This document shows, piece by piece, positions 35,236-44,429 of a stretch of 64,000 nucleotides of DNA. A model generated the notes under the pieces. The model searched no databases, had not been told where the DNA came from, and saw nothing but the letters and a program-made list of their open reading frames with translations. This stretch comes from an uncultured Eisenbergiella sp. (GTDB lineage: Bacteria > Bacillota > Clostridia > Lachnospirales > Lachnospiraceae), in the NCBI GenBank assembly GCA_910585455.1, contig CAJUEL010000009.1:1-64000 (forward strand), in the 5' to 3' direction. The position numbers and the translations under genes are program-made. The first letter of the stretch is position 1, and every line of letters starts with the position of its first letter.

Positions 35236-35865
35236 TTATTTGCAGTTGCAGCCCTGATTGTTCCCGTTTGTGTCAAATTCGGGGTTGAAGGCGTAGAAGT
35301 TTTTGGCGTCCAAATGATCCTGCACAATGCGCAGGGCTTCCCCAAACCGCTGGAAGTGCACCACCTCACGGGCGCGCAGGAAACGGATGGCATCGGTGAC
35401 GTCCGGGGAGTCCACAGACAGCCGCAGGATGTTGTCATAGGTGGTACGCGCCTTTTGCTCTGCCGCCATATCCTCCGTCAGGTCCGTGATGGGGTCGCCG
35501 ACAGACTGGAACATGCTGGCGGAGAAGGGCTCGCCTGATGCCGCCTGGGGCCACAGCCCGAGGGTGTGATCCACATAGTAGGCGTCAAGCCCGGAAGCCT
35601 TTATTTCTTCCATGGACACGTTTCTGGTCAGCTGATGCACGATGGTGGCGATCATTTCAAAGTGTCCCAGTTCTTCCGTGCCGATATCGGTCAAAATTGC
35701 CATACATTCCTTATAAGGCATGGTATAGCGCTGGGAGAGATAGCGCATGGATGCGCCCAGTTCTCCGTTAGGTCCGCCGTACTGGGAGATAATCGCCTTC
35801 GCCAGGGCGGGATTGGTTTCCTTGATATGGATCGGATATTCCAGACGTTTTTCATAATTGAACAT
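35236..35865 (-). CDS. cotJC: Spore coat protein CotJC (manganese catalase family)
   Basis: 209 residues. Ferritin-like Mn-catalase fold with the metal-binding Glu/His set visible: ELGASMRYLSQRY, EELGHFEMIATIVHQL, DMAAEQKARTTY and REVVHFQRFGEAL. CotJC is deposited in the spore coat under the mother-cell factor sigma-E. It is the last gene of the cotJABC operon. The C-terminal tail (DTNGNNQGCNCK) is Asn/Cys-rich. Confidence 0.95.
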   Translation of the reverse strand: MFNYEKRLEYPIHIKETNPALAKAIISQYGGPNGELGASMRYLSQRYTMPYKECMAILTDIGTEELGHFEMIATIVHQLTRNVSMEEIKASGLDAYYVDHTLGLWPQAASGEPFSASMFQSVGDPITDLTEDMAAEQKARTTYDNILRLSVDSPDVTDAIRFLRAREVVHFQRFGEALRIVQDHLDAKNFYAFNPEFDTNGNNQGCNCK

Positions 35866-35883
35866 ATGCGGTTCCCTCCTTTC

Positions 35884-36249
35884 TTATTGCCACGGCCACG
35901 GCTGATTCACCCAGTCCCAATAGGTGCAGCAGTGCTGCGCATGGGCAATGGTGAGAGGTCCGTAGATTCGGGCATATTCGTTCATGGCTTTTACATATAA
36001 CAGGTTATAATCCTGAAAATAGCGGATCGCTTCTTCATCGTCCGGATGGGTATCCAGATACAGGCTGGCATCCACACAGGCGAATTTGGTCAGGCTGATC
36101 CATTCCAGAAGCTGATCCTGTGTCATCTGGGCACAGGGAACGGCGGGCATTGTGCGCACAGAGGGAGAAGCCTGCTGTACCTGCATGCGGGAATTCCCGT
36201 TTCTGCCCTGTCGGCATGAATATTCATAGGATTGGTTCATCATCTGCAT
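35884..36249 (-). CDS. cotJB: Spore coat protein CotJB
   Basis: 121 residues. The conserved CotJB part begins at about residue 40 (TQDQLLEWISLTKFACVD) and ends in the WDWVNQPWPWQ motif typical of the family. The N-terminal 40 residues are Gln/Ser-rich. It overlaps cotJA by ten bases and precedes cotJC by 18 bases. Confidence 0.93.
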   Translation of the reverse strand: MQMMNQSYEYSCRQGRNGNSRMQVQQASPSVRTMPAVPCAQMTQDQLLEWISLTKFACVDASLYLDTHPDDEEAIRYFQDYNLLYVKAMNEYARIYGPLTIAHAQHCCTYWDWVNQPWPWQ

Positions 36250-36437
36250 CCCCTCCTTCCCAAAAACGGTTTATCAAGCTCAGGAAAAATGGTTCCGGCC
36301 TGCATCGCTTTTTTCAGTTCATAGGTCTGGTTCCATTGCTGCCAGGGGACATATGCCATCGCAAGGGCAAAGGAGCGCAGCGGATCTTCCGATGCGCACT
36401 GGGCGCAGGAAAGGGGCTGGGTTCTATATTCCTCCAT
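36240..36437 (-). CDS. cotJA: Spore coat protein CotJA
   Basis: 65 residues. Family features: SFALAMAYVPWQQWNQTYELKKAMQAGTIFPELDKPF. First gene of the cotJABC coat operon. CCATGGAGGAATAT is preceded by an AAGGAGA ribosome site on the minus strand. Confidence 0.92.
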   Translation of the reverse strand: MEEYRTQPLSCAQCASEDPLRSFALAMAYVPWQQWNQTYELKKAMQAGTIFPELDKPFLGRRGCR

Positions 36438-36470
36438 GAAAAATCTCCTTTTCTTTTCATCTATACTGAT

Positions 36471-36498
36471 ACTTTATGAAAATAAGCGGCAAATGTGA
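36471..36498 (-). promoter_or_regulatory. Candidate sigma-E promoter of cotJABC
   Basis: On the minus strand TCACATT (36498-36492) is followed after 13 bases by CATAAAGT (36478-36471), resembling the sigma-E consensus (KMATATT, 13-15, CATACAnT). cotJ is a known sigma-E operon, which supports the call. Confidence 0.55.
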
Positions 36499-36589
36499 CA
36501 AAAATTGTCGATGGGACGCTTTGTGTCGAATTTTGCAAATACAAAAGAAAGATTCGTGTATTTTAATGTAAATTCTCAAATAATATTCG

Positions 36590-36618
36590 TTGATTTTTAC
36601 ATGAGTATCTGCTATGCT
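36590..36618 (+). promoter_or_regulatory. Promoter of the AAA/DUF4143 ATPase gene
   Basis: TTGATT at 36590-36595, 17 bases, TATGCT at 36613-36618, followed by AAGGAGGG and ATG 36649. Confidence 0.6.
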
Positions 36619-36648
36619 ATAGGAGACATCTTTTAAGGAGGGTCGCTT

Positions 36649-37944
36649 ATGTATCGTAAAATTATGCGTTATTTAGAAGCGTGGAAAGAGAACGAACACC
36701 GTAAGCCTTTAATTTTGCAGGGAGCAAGGCAGGTCGGCAAGACCTGGTCTATTCTGGAGTTCGGACGCACACGCTATGAAAATGTGGCGTATTTTAATTT
36801 TGAAACCAATCCCAGGTTGAGTAAAACCTTCGAGGAGAATATCAGCCCCGACTATCTGATACCGATTTTATCCCATATTGCGGGACAAACCATTGTGCGC
36901 GAAAAGACGCTGATAGTCTTTGACGAGGTACAGCTTTGCGAGCGGGCGTTGACTTCGCTGAAATACTTTTGTGAGGACGCTCCCGATTATCATATTATCG
37001 TGGCGGGAAGCTCACTTGGCGTTGCGGTCAACAGGGCAAAATTCTCTTTCCCCGTAGGCAAGGTGGATATGAAAACGCTTTACCCTATGGATATGGAAGA
37101 ATTTATGCTTGCAATAGGCGAGGAAGCTCTTGTGGAGCAAATCCAAAAGAGCTTCCAGACTGATACGCCCCTGCCGTCTGCTCTGCACGATGCGGCGATG
37201 CAGCTTTATCGTCAGTATCTTGTGGTGGGCGGTATGCCAGAGTGCGTAATGCAGTTTGCCGAAACGAAGGATTATATCCTTGTGCGTCATACGCAGGATA
37301 CCATTCTGGCAAGCTATCTGAACGATATGAGCAAGTACAACAGCTTAAATGAAATTAAAAAGACAAGGCTTGCTTATGACAATATCACCGTTCAGCTTTC
37401 CAGGAAAAACACCCGTTTTCAGTATAAGCTCATTAAGAAGGGCGGGCGGGCTTCGGAGTTTGAAAACGCCATCGAGTGGCTCTGCCTGTCCGGTATCGTA
37501 TCGCGGGTGTATAAGGTGGGGCAGATCAAAAAGCCACTTGAAAACTACCGTGACATTGACGCATTCAAAATCTATGTTTCTGATTTGGGGCTGCTTGCCG
37601 CCAAGAAGGATTTAGCCGCTAACGATGTCCTCTATATGGTGGAGGAACTGAATGACTTTAAGGGCGGAATGGCGGAGAACTATGTCAATGTGCAGCTTAT
37701 CATAAATGGCTATCAAACCTGCTATTGGGAGTCTGAGCGTGGAGCAGAGATTGATTTTGTCATTCAGCGTGAGGGCAGGCTGATACCCATTGAGGTCAAA
37801 TCCGCCGATAACACCAGAGCCAAGAGCTTAAAGGTCTATATGGAAACCTATAAGCCCGATTATGCCATCAAGCTCTCTGCAAAAAACTTTGGCTTTGAGG
37901 ACGGAAAAAAGACCGTTCCTCTCTATGCCGCATTCTGTATCTGA
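36649..37944 (+). CDS. AAA-family ATPase with DUF4143 domain
   Basis: 431 residues. The N-terminal ATPase has Walker A GARQVGKT (about 26-33) and Walker B LIVFDEVQ; a middle helical part follows, then a C-terminal DUF4143 region (from about 200, ending IDFVIQREGRLIPIEVKSADNTRAKSL, a PD-(D/E)xK-like signature E..DF..Q...IPIEVK). Such proteins are common, often horizontally moved, and of unclear role; some accompany toxin or defence genes. It lies in the accessory island with the Fic gene, under its own promoter. Confidence 0.9.
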   Translation: MYRKIMRYLEAWKENEHRKPLILQGARQVGKTWSILEFGRTRYENVAYFNFETNPRLSKTFEENISPDYLIPILSHIAGQTIVREKTLIVFDEVQLCERALTSLKYFCEDAPDYHIIVAGSSLGVAVNRAKFSFPVGKVDMKTLYPMDMEEFMLAIGEEALVEQIQKSFQTDTPLPSALHDAAMQLYRQYLVVGGMPECVMQFAETKDYILVRHTQDTILASYLNDMSKYNSLNEIKKTRLAYDNITVQLSRKNTRFQYKLIKKGGRASEFENAIEWLCLSGIVSRVYKVGQIKKPLENYRDIDAFKIYVSDLGLLAAKKDLAANDVLYMVEELNDFKGGMAENYVNVQLIINGYQTCYWESERGAEIDFVIQREGRLIPIEVKSADNTRAKSLKVYMETYKPDYAIKLSAKNFGFEDGKKTVPLYAAFCI

Positions 37945-38009
37945 GTGCAATCAAACATATAAGATATAAGTGACAGGCCTGGAAAACGGGCCAGAAGGGG
38001 GAATGAAGA

Positions 38010-39092
38010 ATGACAGGTGAAATGTTGAAGGAAAGAAAAATTCCGCCGTTATGGCAGGAGCAGGGAAGGCTGTTGACGGTTTCGGAGTGGGAGCAGGAGA
38101 GAGGGCGGCTGCTGGAAAGGCTGCGGCGGGAATGCTATGGGGCAGAGCCTGTGGGGAATTGGCAGGTGAGCGGGGAGCCTGTAGAGCGTCCATGGGAAGA
38201 TATGGGCGGGAAGGCGGTCAGGAGCCGGTGGATGGTGCGGATTTGCGATCCGGCCACAGCTGGAAGCCAGATCGGGATTCCGATCACGATGCTTATGCCG
38301 AAGTGTTCCGGGAAAGCGCCGGTCTTTCTGTGGATTCAGTTTGAAGCAGAGCAGGATAAAGGGATCAAGCCGTTGGAGGAAATCATTGACAACGGTTATG
38401 GGGTGGTGAGCTGTTATTATCAGGATATTGCAAGGGATGGGGCAGAGACGGAGGATTGTCCAAAGCTCATGCGGACGACCAAAACAAATTCCTGGGGAGC
38501 AATCGCAAAATGGGCGTTTGGGCTGAGCCGGATCATGGATTTTTTGCTGACGCGGGAGGATATCGATGGAGAACGTGTGGCGGTTGTGGGCGGTTCAAGG
38601 CTTGGAAAAACGGTTTTATGGGCGGGCGCTATAGATCAGCGGTTTTCCCTGTGTGTGCCGATGATGTCCGGAACGGGCGGCGTATCTTTATATCGGGGAA
38701 ATACGAAGGAGACGCTGGATCAGGTGCTTCACAATTTTCCCCATTGGTTCTGCCGGAATTTCCAGGAGTATGCAGGAAAAGTCGATCAGCTTTTCTTTGA
38801 CGCCCATTTCCTTCTCGCTTTGCGGGCGCCCGGATTTACCTATGTCTGCTGCGGCAGTCAGGACCCTTATGTGGACGTGCAGGGGCAGTTTCTGGCGTGC
38901 TGCGCGGCCAATCCGGCATATCGGATTTTCGAGGCAGAGGGATTGGCTGTCCAAGAGGATGGGGACTGGCCGGAGGATTTCGCCGTGCTGCAGGAAGGGA
39001 GAATCGGCTATCATGTGCGCCCCGGCGGACATTTTATGAGCCGCTATGATTTTGAGCAGGTGATGAAATACCGGAAACGGTATCATATTTAG
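38010..39092 (+). CDS. CE15-like alpha/beta hydrolase (glucuronoyl esterase family)
   Basis: 360 residues with a nucleophile motif GGSRLGK (Ser196), close to the GCSRxGK of CE15 glucuronoyl esterases, and a C-terminal His in RPGGHFMSRYDFEQV. TRTT..SWGAIAKWAFGLSRIMDFL is also typical of that family. There is no signal peptide, so the enzyme would act inside the cell, perhaps on imported xylan or pectin fragments. No sugar transporter or glycosidase neighbours are present. Confidence 0.85.
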   Translation: MTGEMLKERKIPPLWQEQGRLLTVSEWEQERGRLLERLRRECYGAEPVGNWQVSGEPVERPWEDMGGKAVRSRWMVRICDPATAGSQIGIPITMLMPKCSGKAPVFLWIQFEAEQDKGIKPLEEIIDNGYGVVSCYYQDIARDGAETEDCPKLMRTTKTNSWGAIAKWAFGLSRIMDFLLTREDIDGERVAVVGGSRLGKTVLWAGAIDQRFSLCVPMMSGTGGVSLYRGNTKETLDQVLHNFPHWFCRNFQEYAGKVDQLFFDAHFLLALRAPGFTYVCCGSQDPYVDVQGQFLACCAANPAYRIFEAEGLAVQEDGDWPEDFAVLQEGRIGYHVRPGGHFMSRYDFEQVMKYRKRYHI

Positions 39093-39165
39093 AAGGAAAG
39101 GTGAAGAAGGTAACAGGCTGTACTTTTTTGGAAAACCCCTTCATAAAATAGTAGTAGAGATATGG

Positions 39166-39192
39166 AGTTTACATAATATTTTTATGTAAACT
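39166..39192. repeat. AT-rich perfect inverted repeat
   Basis: AGTTTACATAA (39166-39176) and TTATGTAAACT (39182-39192), 5-base spacing. It lies in the gap before the next gene. It could be an operator or a weak terminator; no regulator gene is adjacent. Confidence 0.55.
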
Positions 39193-39265
39193 TATGGCGA
39201 TGGGATAACAAAATTACAGGAATTTCGTTGCTGTCATATATCATAAAAGGGATGGAGGGAATGCA

Positions 39266-39676
39266 GTGACTGAGGTGGAAAAAAAGATGCAGCTTACCCG
39301 CTTTCTCAGAGAAGAGAATGCGATGAACCGGATGAAGGTGCGAAACCGGGAAGATATTCTTTACGGCGGCAAAAAAACGCAATATAATGGAAAGGAAGAG
39401 CTGCCTTTGGTTTATGACGGGTATCTGGAAAACGGCGAATATGGTCTTTCCCGTCCGGAACAGGCGGCAGGAACCTCCACCTTTGGCCTGCGCGTCATGA
39501 TCGCGGTTTTGCTGTTTGGCGCTGTCGTATATTTGGACAAAAAGGGAATCAATCTGGGCGACGAGCTCGCCGCCCAGGTCATCGCCAGACAGGTTGCGGT
39601 CTCCGATGAGGGAAAACTGATTGATTTTGTCAGCAAATTCCCGTATACTTTATCTGATGAGGACAGTGAGCGCTGA
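39266..39676 (+). CDS. Small single-span membrane protein, unknown function
   Basis: 136 residues from GTG 39266 (GGAGGG six bases upstream). A soluble charged N terminus (about 1-68) precedes one membrane segment (about 74-91: GLRVMIAVLLFGAVVYL) and a 45-residue tail. It lies 50 bases before the radical SAM operon and may belong to it. Confidence 0.78.
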   Translation: MTEVEKKMQLTRFLREENAMNRMKVRNREDILYGGKKTQYNGKEELPLVYDGYLENGEYGLSRPEQAAGTSTFGLRVMIAVLLFGAVVYLDKKGINLGDELAAQVIARQVAVSDEGKLIDFVSKFPYTLSDEDSER

Positions 39677-39726
39677 AGGAATAACGGAACGAGAGCAGGA
39701 CTCCTGTCGGAAAGGATTACTGCCCA

Positions 39727-41655
39727 ATGGGCAGCATGAAAGGTACAAGAAGAATGCAGTTACCGGATTTTGAAAATCATCTGGCTCTGTCAGATGAAAT
39801 ACTGATGTCCGTGGAAAAACCCGCCCGCTATATCGGCAACGAGGTGAATGCGGTCATCAAGGATAAAAACAGGATTGCCATCCGTTTTTGCATGTGCTTT
39901 CCGGATGTATATGAAATCGGCATGTCCCATCTGGGCATTCAGGTTTTGTATGATATGTTTAACCGCTATGAGGATGTCTGGTGCGAGCGGGTCTATTCGC
40001 CCTGGGTGGATTTGGACAGGATCATGCGGGAGCAGAAGATCCCGCTTTTTGCGTTGGAGTCGCAGGAGCCGGTGCGGGATTTTGACTTTCTGGGCATCAC
40101 CCTGCAGTATGAAATGTGCTATACCAACATTTTGCAGGTTCTGGATCTTTCCGGAATTCCTCTGCTTGCGAAGGACCGGACGGACAGGGATCCGATCGTC
40201 ATCGGCGGCGGTCCCTGTACCTACAATCCGGAGCCGATTGCGCCCTTTTTTGATCTGTTTTATATCGGAGAAGGGGAGACTGCCTACCGGCAGCTTTTTG
40301 ACCTTTATCTGGAGGTGCAAAGGGAGGGAAAAGGCCGGCAGGATTTTCTGCTGCGGGCGGCATGCGAGGTGGGCGGCATTTATGTGCCCTCCCTCTATGA
40401 AACCACCTACAAAGAAGACGGCACGATCGCTTCCTTCACGCCGGTAGCGGAAGGCGTGCCCGCGAAGATTTTAAAGGAAATCGTGATGGATCTGGACAAT
40501 GTCCCCTATCCGGAAAAGCCTGTCGTGCCCTATATCAAGGTGACGCAGGACAGGGTAGTGCTGGAAATCCAGCGGGGCTGTATCCGGGGCTGCCGGTTCT
40601 GTCAGGCGGGACAGATTTATCGGCCTGTCCGGGAAAAGAGTCTGGAAACGCTCAAAGGATACGCGCTGCACATGCTGGAAAGCACAGGGCAGGAGGAAAT
40701 TTCATTAAATTCCTTAAGCTCCAGCGATTATTCTCATTTAAGTGAGCTGGTGGATTTTCTGATGGAAACCTGCCGGGAAAAGAACGTGAATATTTCCCTG
40801 CCTTCCCTGCGCATCGACGCCTTTTCTCTGGACGTGATGAGCAAGGTGCAGGATGTAAAAAAGAGCAGCCTGACCTTTGCGCCGGAGGCGGGCAGCCAAC
40901 GCCTGCGGGATGTGATCAACAAAGGATTGACCGAGGAGGTCATTCTAAACGGCGCAGCCCTCGCTTTTCAGGGAGGCTGGAGCAGGGTCAAGCTGTATTT
41001 CATGCTGGGGCTTCCCACGGAAAACGAAGAGGATATCCGTGGTATCGCGGAGCTTAGCAACAAAATTGCGGCTCTCTATTATGAGCTGTTGCCCAAAGAA
41101 CAGCGTCCGGGTCCGGTACAGATCGTGGCGAGCACCTCCTTTTTCATCCCCAAGCCCTTTACGCCCTTTCAGTGGGCGCCGATGTGCACGAAGGAGGAAT
41201 TTCTGGAAAAAGCGCAGATGACGAAGCGCGCCATTTCCAGTCAGCTCAACCAAAAGCGGATCAAATACAACTGGCATGAAGCGGATGTGAGCGTTTTGGA
41301 GGGAGTTTTTGCCCGGGGAGACAGGAGAGTGGCGCCGGTCATATTGAAAGCCTATGAAAAGGGGTGCCTCTACGACGCCTGGGGAGAGCTTTTCAAAAAT
41401 GACGTATGGATGGAAGCCTTTACAGAATGTAACGTGGACATTGATTTTTACAACACGCGGCAGCGCGGTCTGGACGAAATTCTCCCCTGGGATTTCTTAG
41501 ACTGCGGTGTGGACAAGTCCTTCTTAAAGCGGGAGTGGGAGCGCGCTCTTACGCAAACGGTGTCTCCAAACTGCCGCATGCTCTGCCAGGGCTGCGGAGC
41601 CATGCGCTTTGGCGGCGGCGTTTGCATGGAGGAACGAAAGGGGGTGCAGGCATGA
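39727..41655 (+). CDS. B12-binding-like radical SAM protein (TIGR03960 type)
   Basis: 642 residues. The N-terminal half resembles a cobalamin-binding-type domain (FPDVYEIGMSHLGIQVLYDMFN). The radical SAM core has CxxxCxxC in QRGCIRGCRFCQAGQIYRP (about 281-290) and a C-terminal Cys set (NCRMLCQGCGAM). This family occurs immediately before a DUF2344 protein and RNase E/G in Clostridia, exactly as here. The role is not established; an RNA or ribosome modification is often assumed. Confidence 0.93.
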   Translation: MGSMKGTRRMQLPDFENHLALSDEILMSVEKPARYIGNEVNAVIKDKNRIAIRFCMCFPDVYEIGMSHLGIQVLYDMFNRYEDVWCERVYSPWVDLDRIMREQKIPLFALESQEPVRDFDFLGITLQYEMCYTNILQVLDLSGIPLLAKDRTDRDPIVIGGGPCTYNPEPIAPFFDLFYIGEGETAYRQLFDLYLEVQREGKGRQDFLLRAACEVGGIYVPSLYETTYKEDGTIASFTPVAEGVPAKILKEIVMDLDNVPYPEKPVVPYIKVTQDRVVLEIQRGCIRGCRFCQAGQIYRPVREKSLETLKGYALHMLESTGQEEISLNSLSSSDYSHLSELVDFLMETCREKNVNISLPSLRIDAFSLDVMSKVQDVKKSSLTFAPEAGSQRLRDVINKGLTEEVILNGAALAFQGGWSRVKLYFMLGLPTENEEDIRGIAELSNKIAALYYELLPKEQRPGPVQIVASTSFFIPKPFTPFQWAPMCTKEEFLEKAQMTKRAISSQLNQKRIKYNWHEADVSVLEGVFARGDRRVAPVILKAYEKGCLYDAWGELFKNDVWMEAFTECNVDIDFYNTRQRGLDEILPWDFLDCGVDKSFLKREWERALTQTVSPNCRMLCQGCGAMRFGGGVCMEERKGVQA

Positions 41656-42353
41656 AAATCCGGATCAAATTTGCGAAATACGGCGCTATGCGCTTTATCG
41701 GCCATCTGGATGTGATGCGTTTTTTTCAAAAGGCGATCCGCAGAGCGGGGATTGACGTTGCCTATAGCGGCGGCTTTAGCCCCCATCAGATCATGACCTT
41801 CGCAGCGCCCCTGGGAGTCGGCATGTGCAGCATGGGTGAATATATGGATATTGAGATTCATTCCCATCAGGGGATGGAGGCTCTTCTTTTCTCTTTAAGA
41901 AAAGCATGTCCGCCGGGAATCGATATTTTAAATGCCCGGGCGCTTCCGGAAAAATGCGGGAATGCCATGGCGAGTGTGGCGGCGGCATCCTATGCGGTGG
42001 CTTTCAAGGATAAAACGCGAAGCTTCACGCCATATGAACGCTTTCTGTCCGGTTTTCTTGCACAGGAGGAAATTCTGGTTACGAAGGAAACGAAGCGCAG
42101 CACAATGGAGGTCAACATACGCCCCGGCATATACGAATTTGGCATTGAGGACGGTGTTTTATGCTTTATGGTGGATGCCAGCAGCGGTGGAAACATCCGT
42201 CCGGATTTCGTCGTGGAGCGGTTTTTAAGCTTTGTGGGAACTGACGTTTTAAAAATTGATCTGCAGACGATACGGCTGGAAACCTGGATGAATGCAGGCA
42301 GCACCGAAGAGCCGCAGTTTGTGCCCCTTGATGCGATAGGAGAGGAATTTTGA
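41652..42353 (+). CDS. DUF2344 radical-SAM-associated protein (TIGR03936 type)
   Basis: 233 residues from ATG 41652, overlapping the previous stop (ATGA). Start MKIRIKFAKYGAMRFIGHLDVMRFFQKAIRRAGI is the hallmark of the family; it is always encoded with the radical SAM protein upstream. It ends overlapping the next start by four bases, so three genes are coupled. Function unknown. Confidence 0.93.
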   Translation: MKIRIKFAKYGAMRFIGHLDVMRFFQKAIRRAGIDVAYSGGFSPHQIMTFAAPLGVGMCSMGEYMDIEIHSHQGMEALLFSLRKACPPGIDILNARALPEKCGNAMASVAAASYAVAFKDKTRSFTPYERFLSGFLAQEEILVTKETKRSTMEVNIRPGIYEFGIEDGVLCFMVDASSGGNIRPDFVVERFLSFVGTDVLKIDLQTIRLETWMNAGSTEEPQFVPLDAIGEEF

Positions 42354-43717
42354 ATACAGTATATGTGATTACGGCGCTTTCCGGCATACAGGGCTTTCAA
42401 AACGGAGGGAAGAGGGCAGAGGATACGTCCAAAAAGCTGTGTTCCTGTCTGCTTTTTGAAAACCGACTGATTGAAGTCAATATTGACTCTGATAGTCAGT
42501 CCCTTTTGGGCAGCATTTACGTGGGAAAGGTGAAGCATGTCCTCAAGAGCATCGATGCCGCCTTTGTGGAAATTGCGGGAGGAAGAACCTGCTTTTTACC
42601 GCTGGCAAAGGCGCGCTGTCCGGTGCTCACGAACCGGGCCTTCGACGGCAGGATTCTTGCCGGGGACGAAATACTGGTGCAGGTAGAAAGGGATGCGGTA
42701 AAAACCAAGGATCCGGTGCTGACGGCAAAGCTTTCCGTAACCGGAAAATATGTGTCCGTATCTCTGGGCGGCATGTCAGCGGATACGCCGCCCGGGGATA
42801 TCGCATTCGGGGATATGACATCCGGGGATGCGATATCCCCGCATAGCGAATCCCCCAGGCAACCGGCGTCGGGCAGGAGGGGCGTTCTCCGTTATTCCCG
42901 TCAGCTTTCGGAAGAATCCCGGCAGCGATTGGCGGGCTGGTTAAAGGGGCAGAATCCTCCGGCCGGCATGGTTGCGGTCATTCGCACACAGGCGCAGGAG
43001 CTTACAGAGCCTGCGCCGCTTAAGCAGGAGCTTTCCTCCTTATCCGGACAGCTGGAGCGCCTGCTGCAGACAGGCAGGACGCGCACCGTTTTTTCTCTTT
43101 TGACCGACGCGGTTCCGGAATATATCAGGCGGCTGCAAAAGAGCCGTTCCTTTCCGGACAAAATTGTCACGGACGAGCTTTCCGTATTTCAGACGCTGCA
43201 AAGCTATTTTCAAAAGGAAGCCCCTGAAAAATGCGACGCCATCACCTTTTACGAGGATGAAAAGCTTTCCCTGTCCGCGCTCTATGGCCTGGGCGGCAGG
43301 CTTTCGGAAGCATTTTCCAAAAATGTCTGGCTGAAATCCGGCGGTTATCTGGTCATAGAGCCCACGGAGGCCCTCACAGTCATCGATGTGAACAGCGGAA
43401 AATATGACGGGAAAAAGAAAGCGGCGCAGACCTTTTTTCTGATCAACGAGGAGGCTGCGGCCGAGGTCGCAAGACAGCTTCGGCTGCGCAATCTTTCCGG
43501 CATGATTCTGGTGGATTTTATCAATATGGATGGGGCCGGGGCAAACAGGCAGCTGCTTGACCGGCTGCGGGAGCTGTGCCGCCAGGATCCGGCGCCGGTT
43601 CAGGTTCTGGATATCACGGCTCTGGGGCTGGTGGAGCTCACGCGCAAAAAGGTATCCCGCCCGCTGGCAGAGCAGCTTGCGGCGGCGGGATTTTCATTGA
43701 AAAGTGAGGAGGACTGA
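42350..43717 (+). CDS. Ribonuclease E/G family endoribonuclease
   Basis: 455 residues, TTG start coupled to the previous stop, AGGAGAGG upstream. The N-terminal S1-like domain (about 45-125, IYVGKVKHVLKSIDAAFVEIAGG) is interrupted by a low-complexity insert (about 140-180, GDIAFGDMTSGDAIS). The catalytic core has two metal-binding Asp in LTVIDVNSGK and GMILVDFINMDG. It cleaves RNA 5' ends and may process 16S rRNA. The first 30 residues do not match the usual RNase G start. Confidence 0.93.
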   Translation: MNTVYVITALSGIQGFQNGGKRAEDTSKKLCSCLLFENRLIEVNIDSDSQSLLGSIYVGKVKHVLKSIDAAFVEIAGGRTCFLPLAKARCPVLTNRAFDGRILAGDEILVQVERDAVKTKDPVLTAKLSVTGKYVSVSLGGMSADTPPGDIAFGDMTSGDAISPHSESPRQPASGRRGVLRYSRQLSEESRQRLAGWLKGQNPPAGMVAVIRTQAQELTEPAPLKQELSSLSGQLERLLQTGRTRTVFSLLTDAVPEYIRRLQKSRSFPDKIVTDELSVFQTLQSYFQKEAPEKCDAITFYEDEKLSLSALYGLGGRLSEAFSKNVWLKSGGYLVIEPTEALTVIDVNSGKYDGKKKAAQTFFLINEEAAAEVARQLRLRNLSGMILVDFINMDGAGANRQLLDRLRELCRQDPAPVQVLDITALGLVELTRKKVSRPLAEQLAAAGFSLKSEED

Positions 43718-43718
43718 T

Positions 43719-44300
43719 ATGAGACTTTTGGGCATTGAAAAAATAAGGGACGGAAAGTATTTAAAGGGGTATGAGCTGTCCTATGAGAATAAGGCGGGAA
43801 AGGTCAAAAAATTCGAAATCATCAGCCGGAATGAGCTGAAAAGTCCTGCCGATCTGGGACAGAAAATCAGCGGGACCTCCATTGTGGCTTTCCATGACGA
43901 TAAAATGCTGTTATTGAAGGAGTTCCGTCTGGGCGTAAACCGGGAAATTTATAACCTCTGTGCCGGTATGCTGGAGGAAGGGGAGTCGATCGGAGAATGC
44001 ATCGCCCGGGAGCTCTATGAGGAGACCGGACTTTCCGTGAAGCGGATCATTTCGATTCTGCCGCCGTCTTTTTCCGCAGTGGGTTTTTCCGATGTCAAAA
44101 CCTATATCGCATTCGTGGAGGCGGAGGGCAGCTTTGCATATCATACCTCGGACAATGAGCAGATAGAAGCGAACTTTTATACCCGGCAGGAGGTGTATGA
44201 ACTGCTGCAGACAAAGGAATTTTCCTCCCGCGCCCAGATGGCGGCGTATCTTTTTGCGGCGGGAGCGGATCCGCACAATCTGCCGGAATTAGTTGGGTAA
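43719..44300 (+). CDS. Nudix hydrolase (ADP-ribose pyrophosphatase type)
   Basis: 193 residues from ATG 43719 (GAGGAGG seven bases upstream). Nudix box: AGMLEEGESIGECIARELYE followed by ETG. The N terminus (YELSYENKAGKVKKFEIISRNEL) and LLKEFRLGVNREIYNL match ADP-ribose pyrophosphatase-like enzymes. It follows RNase E/G by one base. Confidence 0.92.
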   Translation: MRLLGIEKIRDGKYLKGYELSYENKAGKVKKFEIISRNELKSPADLGQKISGTSIVAFHDDKMLLLKEFRLGVNREIYNLCAGMLEEGESIGECIARELYEETGLSVKRIISILPPSFSAVGFSDVKTYIAFVEAEGSFAYHTSDNEQIEANFYTRQEVYELLQTKEFSSRAQMAAYLFAAGADPHNLPELVG

Positions 44301-44316
44301 CTTATCTAAAAAGCAG

Positions 44317-44345
44317 TTGAAAAATCGGTGCGGATTGTATATAAT
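44317..44345 (+). promoter_or_regulatory. Promoter of the cytidylate-kinase-like gene
   Basis: TTGAAA at 44317-44322, 17 bases, TATAAT at 44340-44345. The leader (about 75 bases) contains GTAACGGTTCAG at 44385-44396, a word shared with the palindrome family. Confidence 0.75.
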
Positions 44346-44429
44346 AACTATATAAAAATGATGTTGCGGATATGTTGATTTTGGGTAACGGTTCAGGATA
44401 TCTTTGACAGCGGAAAAGGGGTTGATGCT

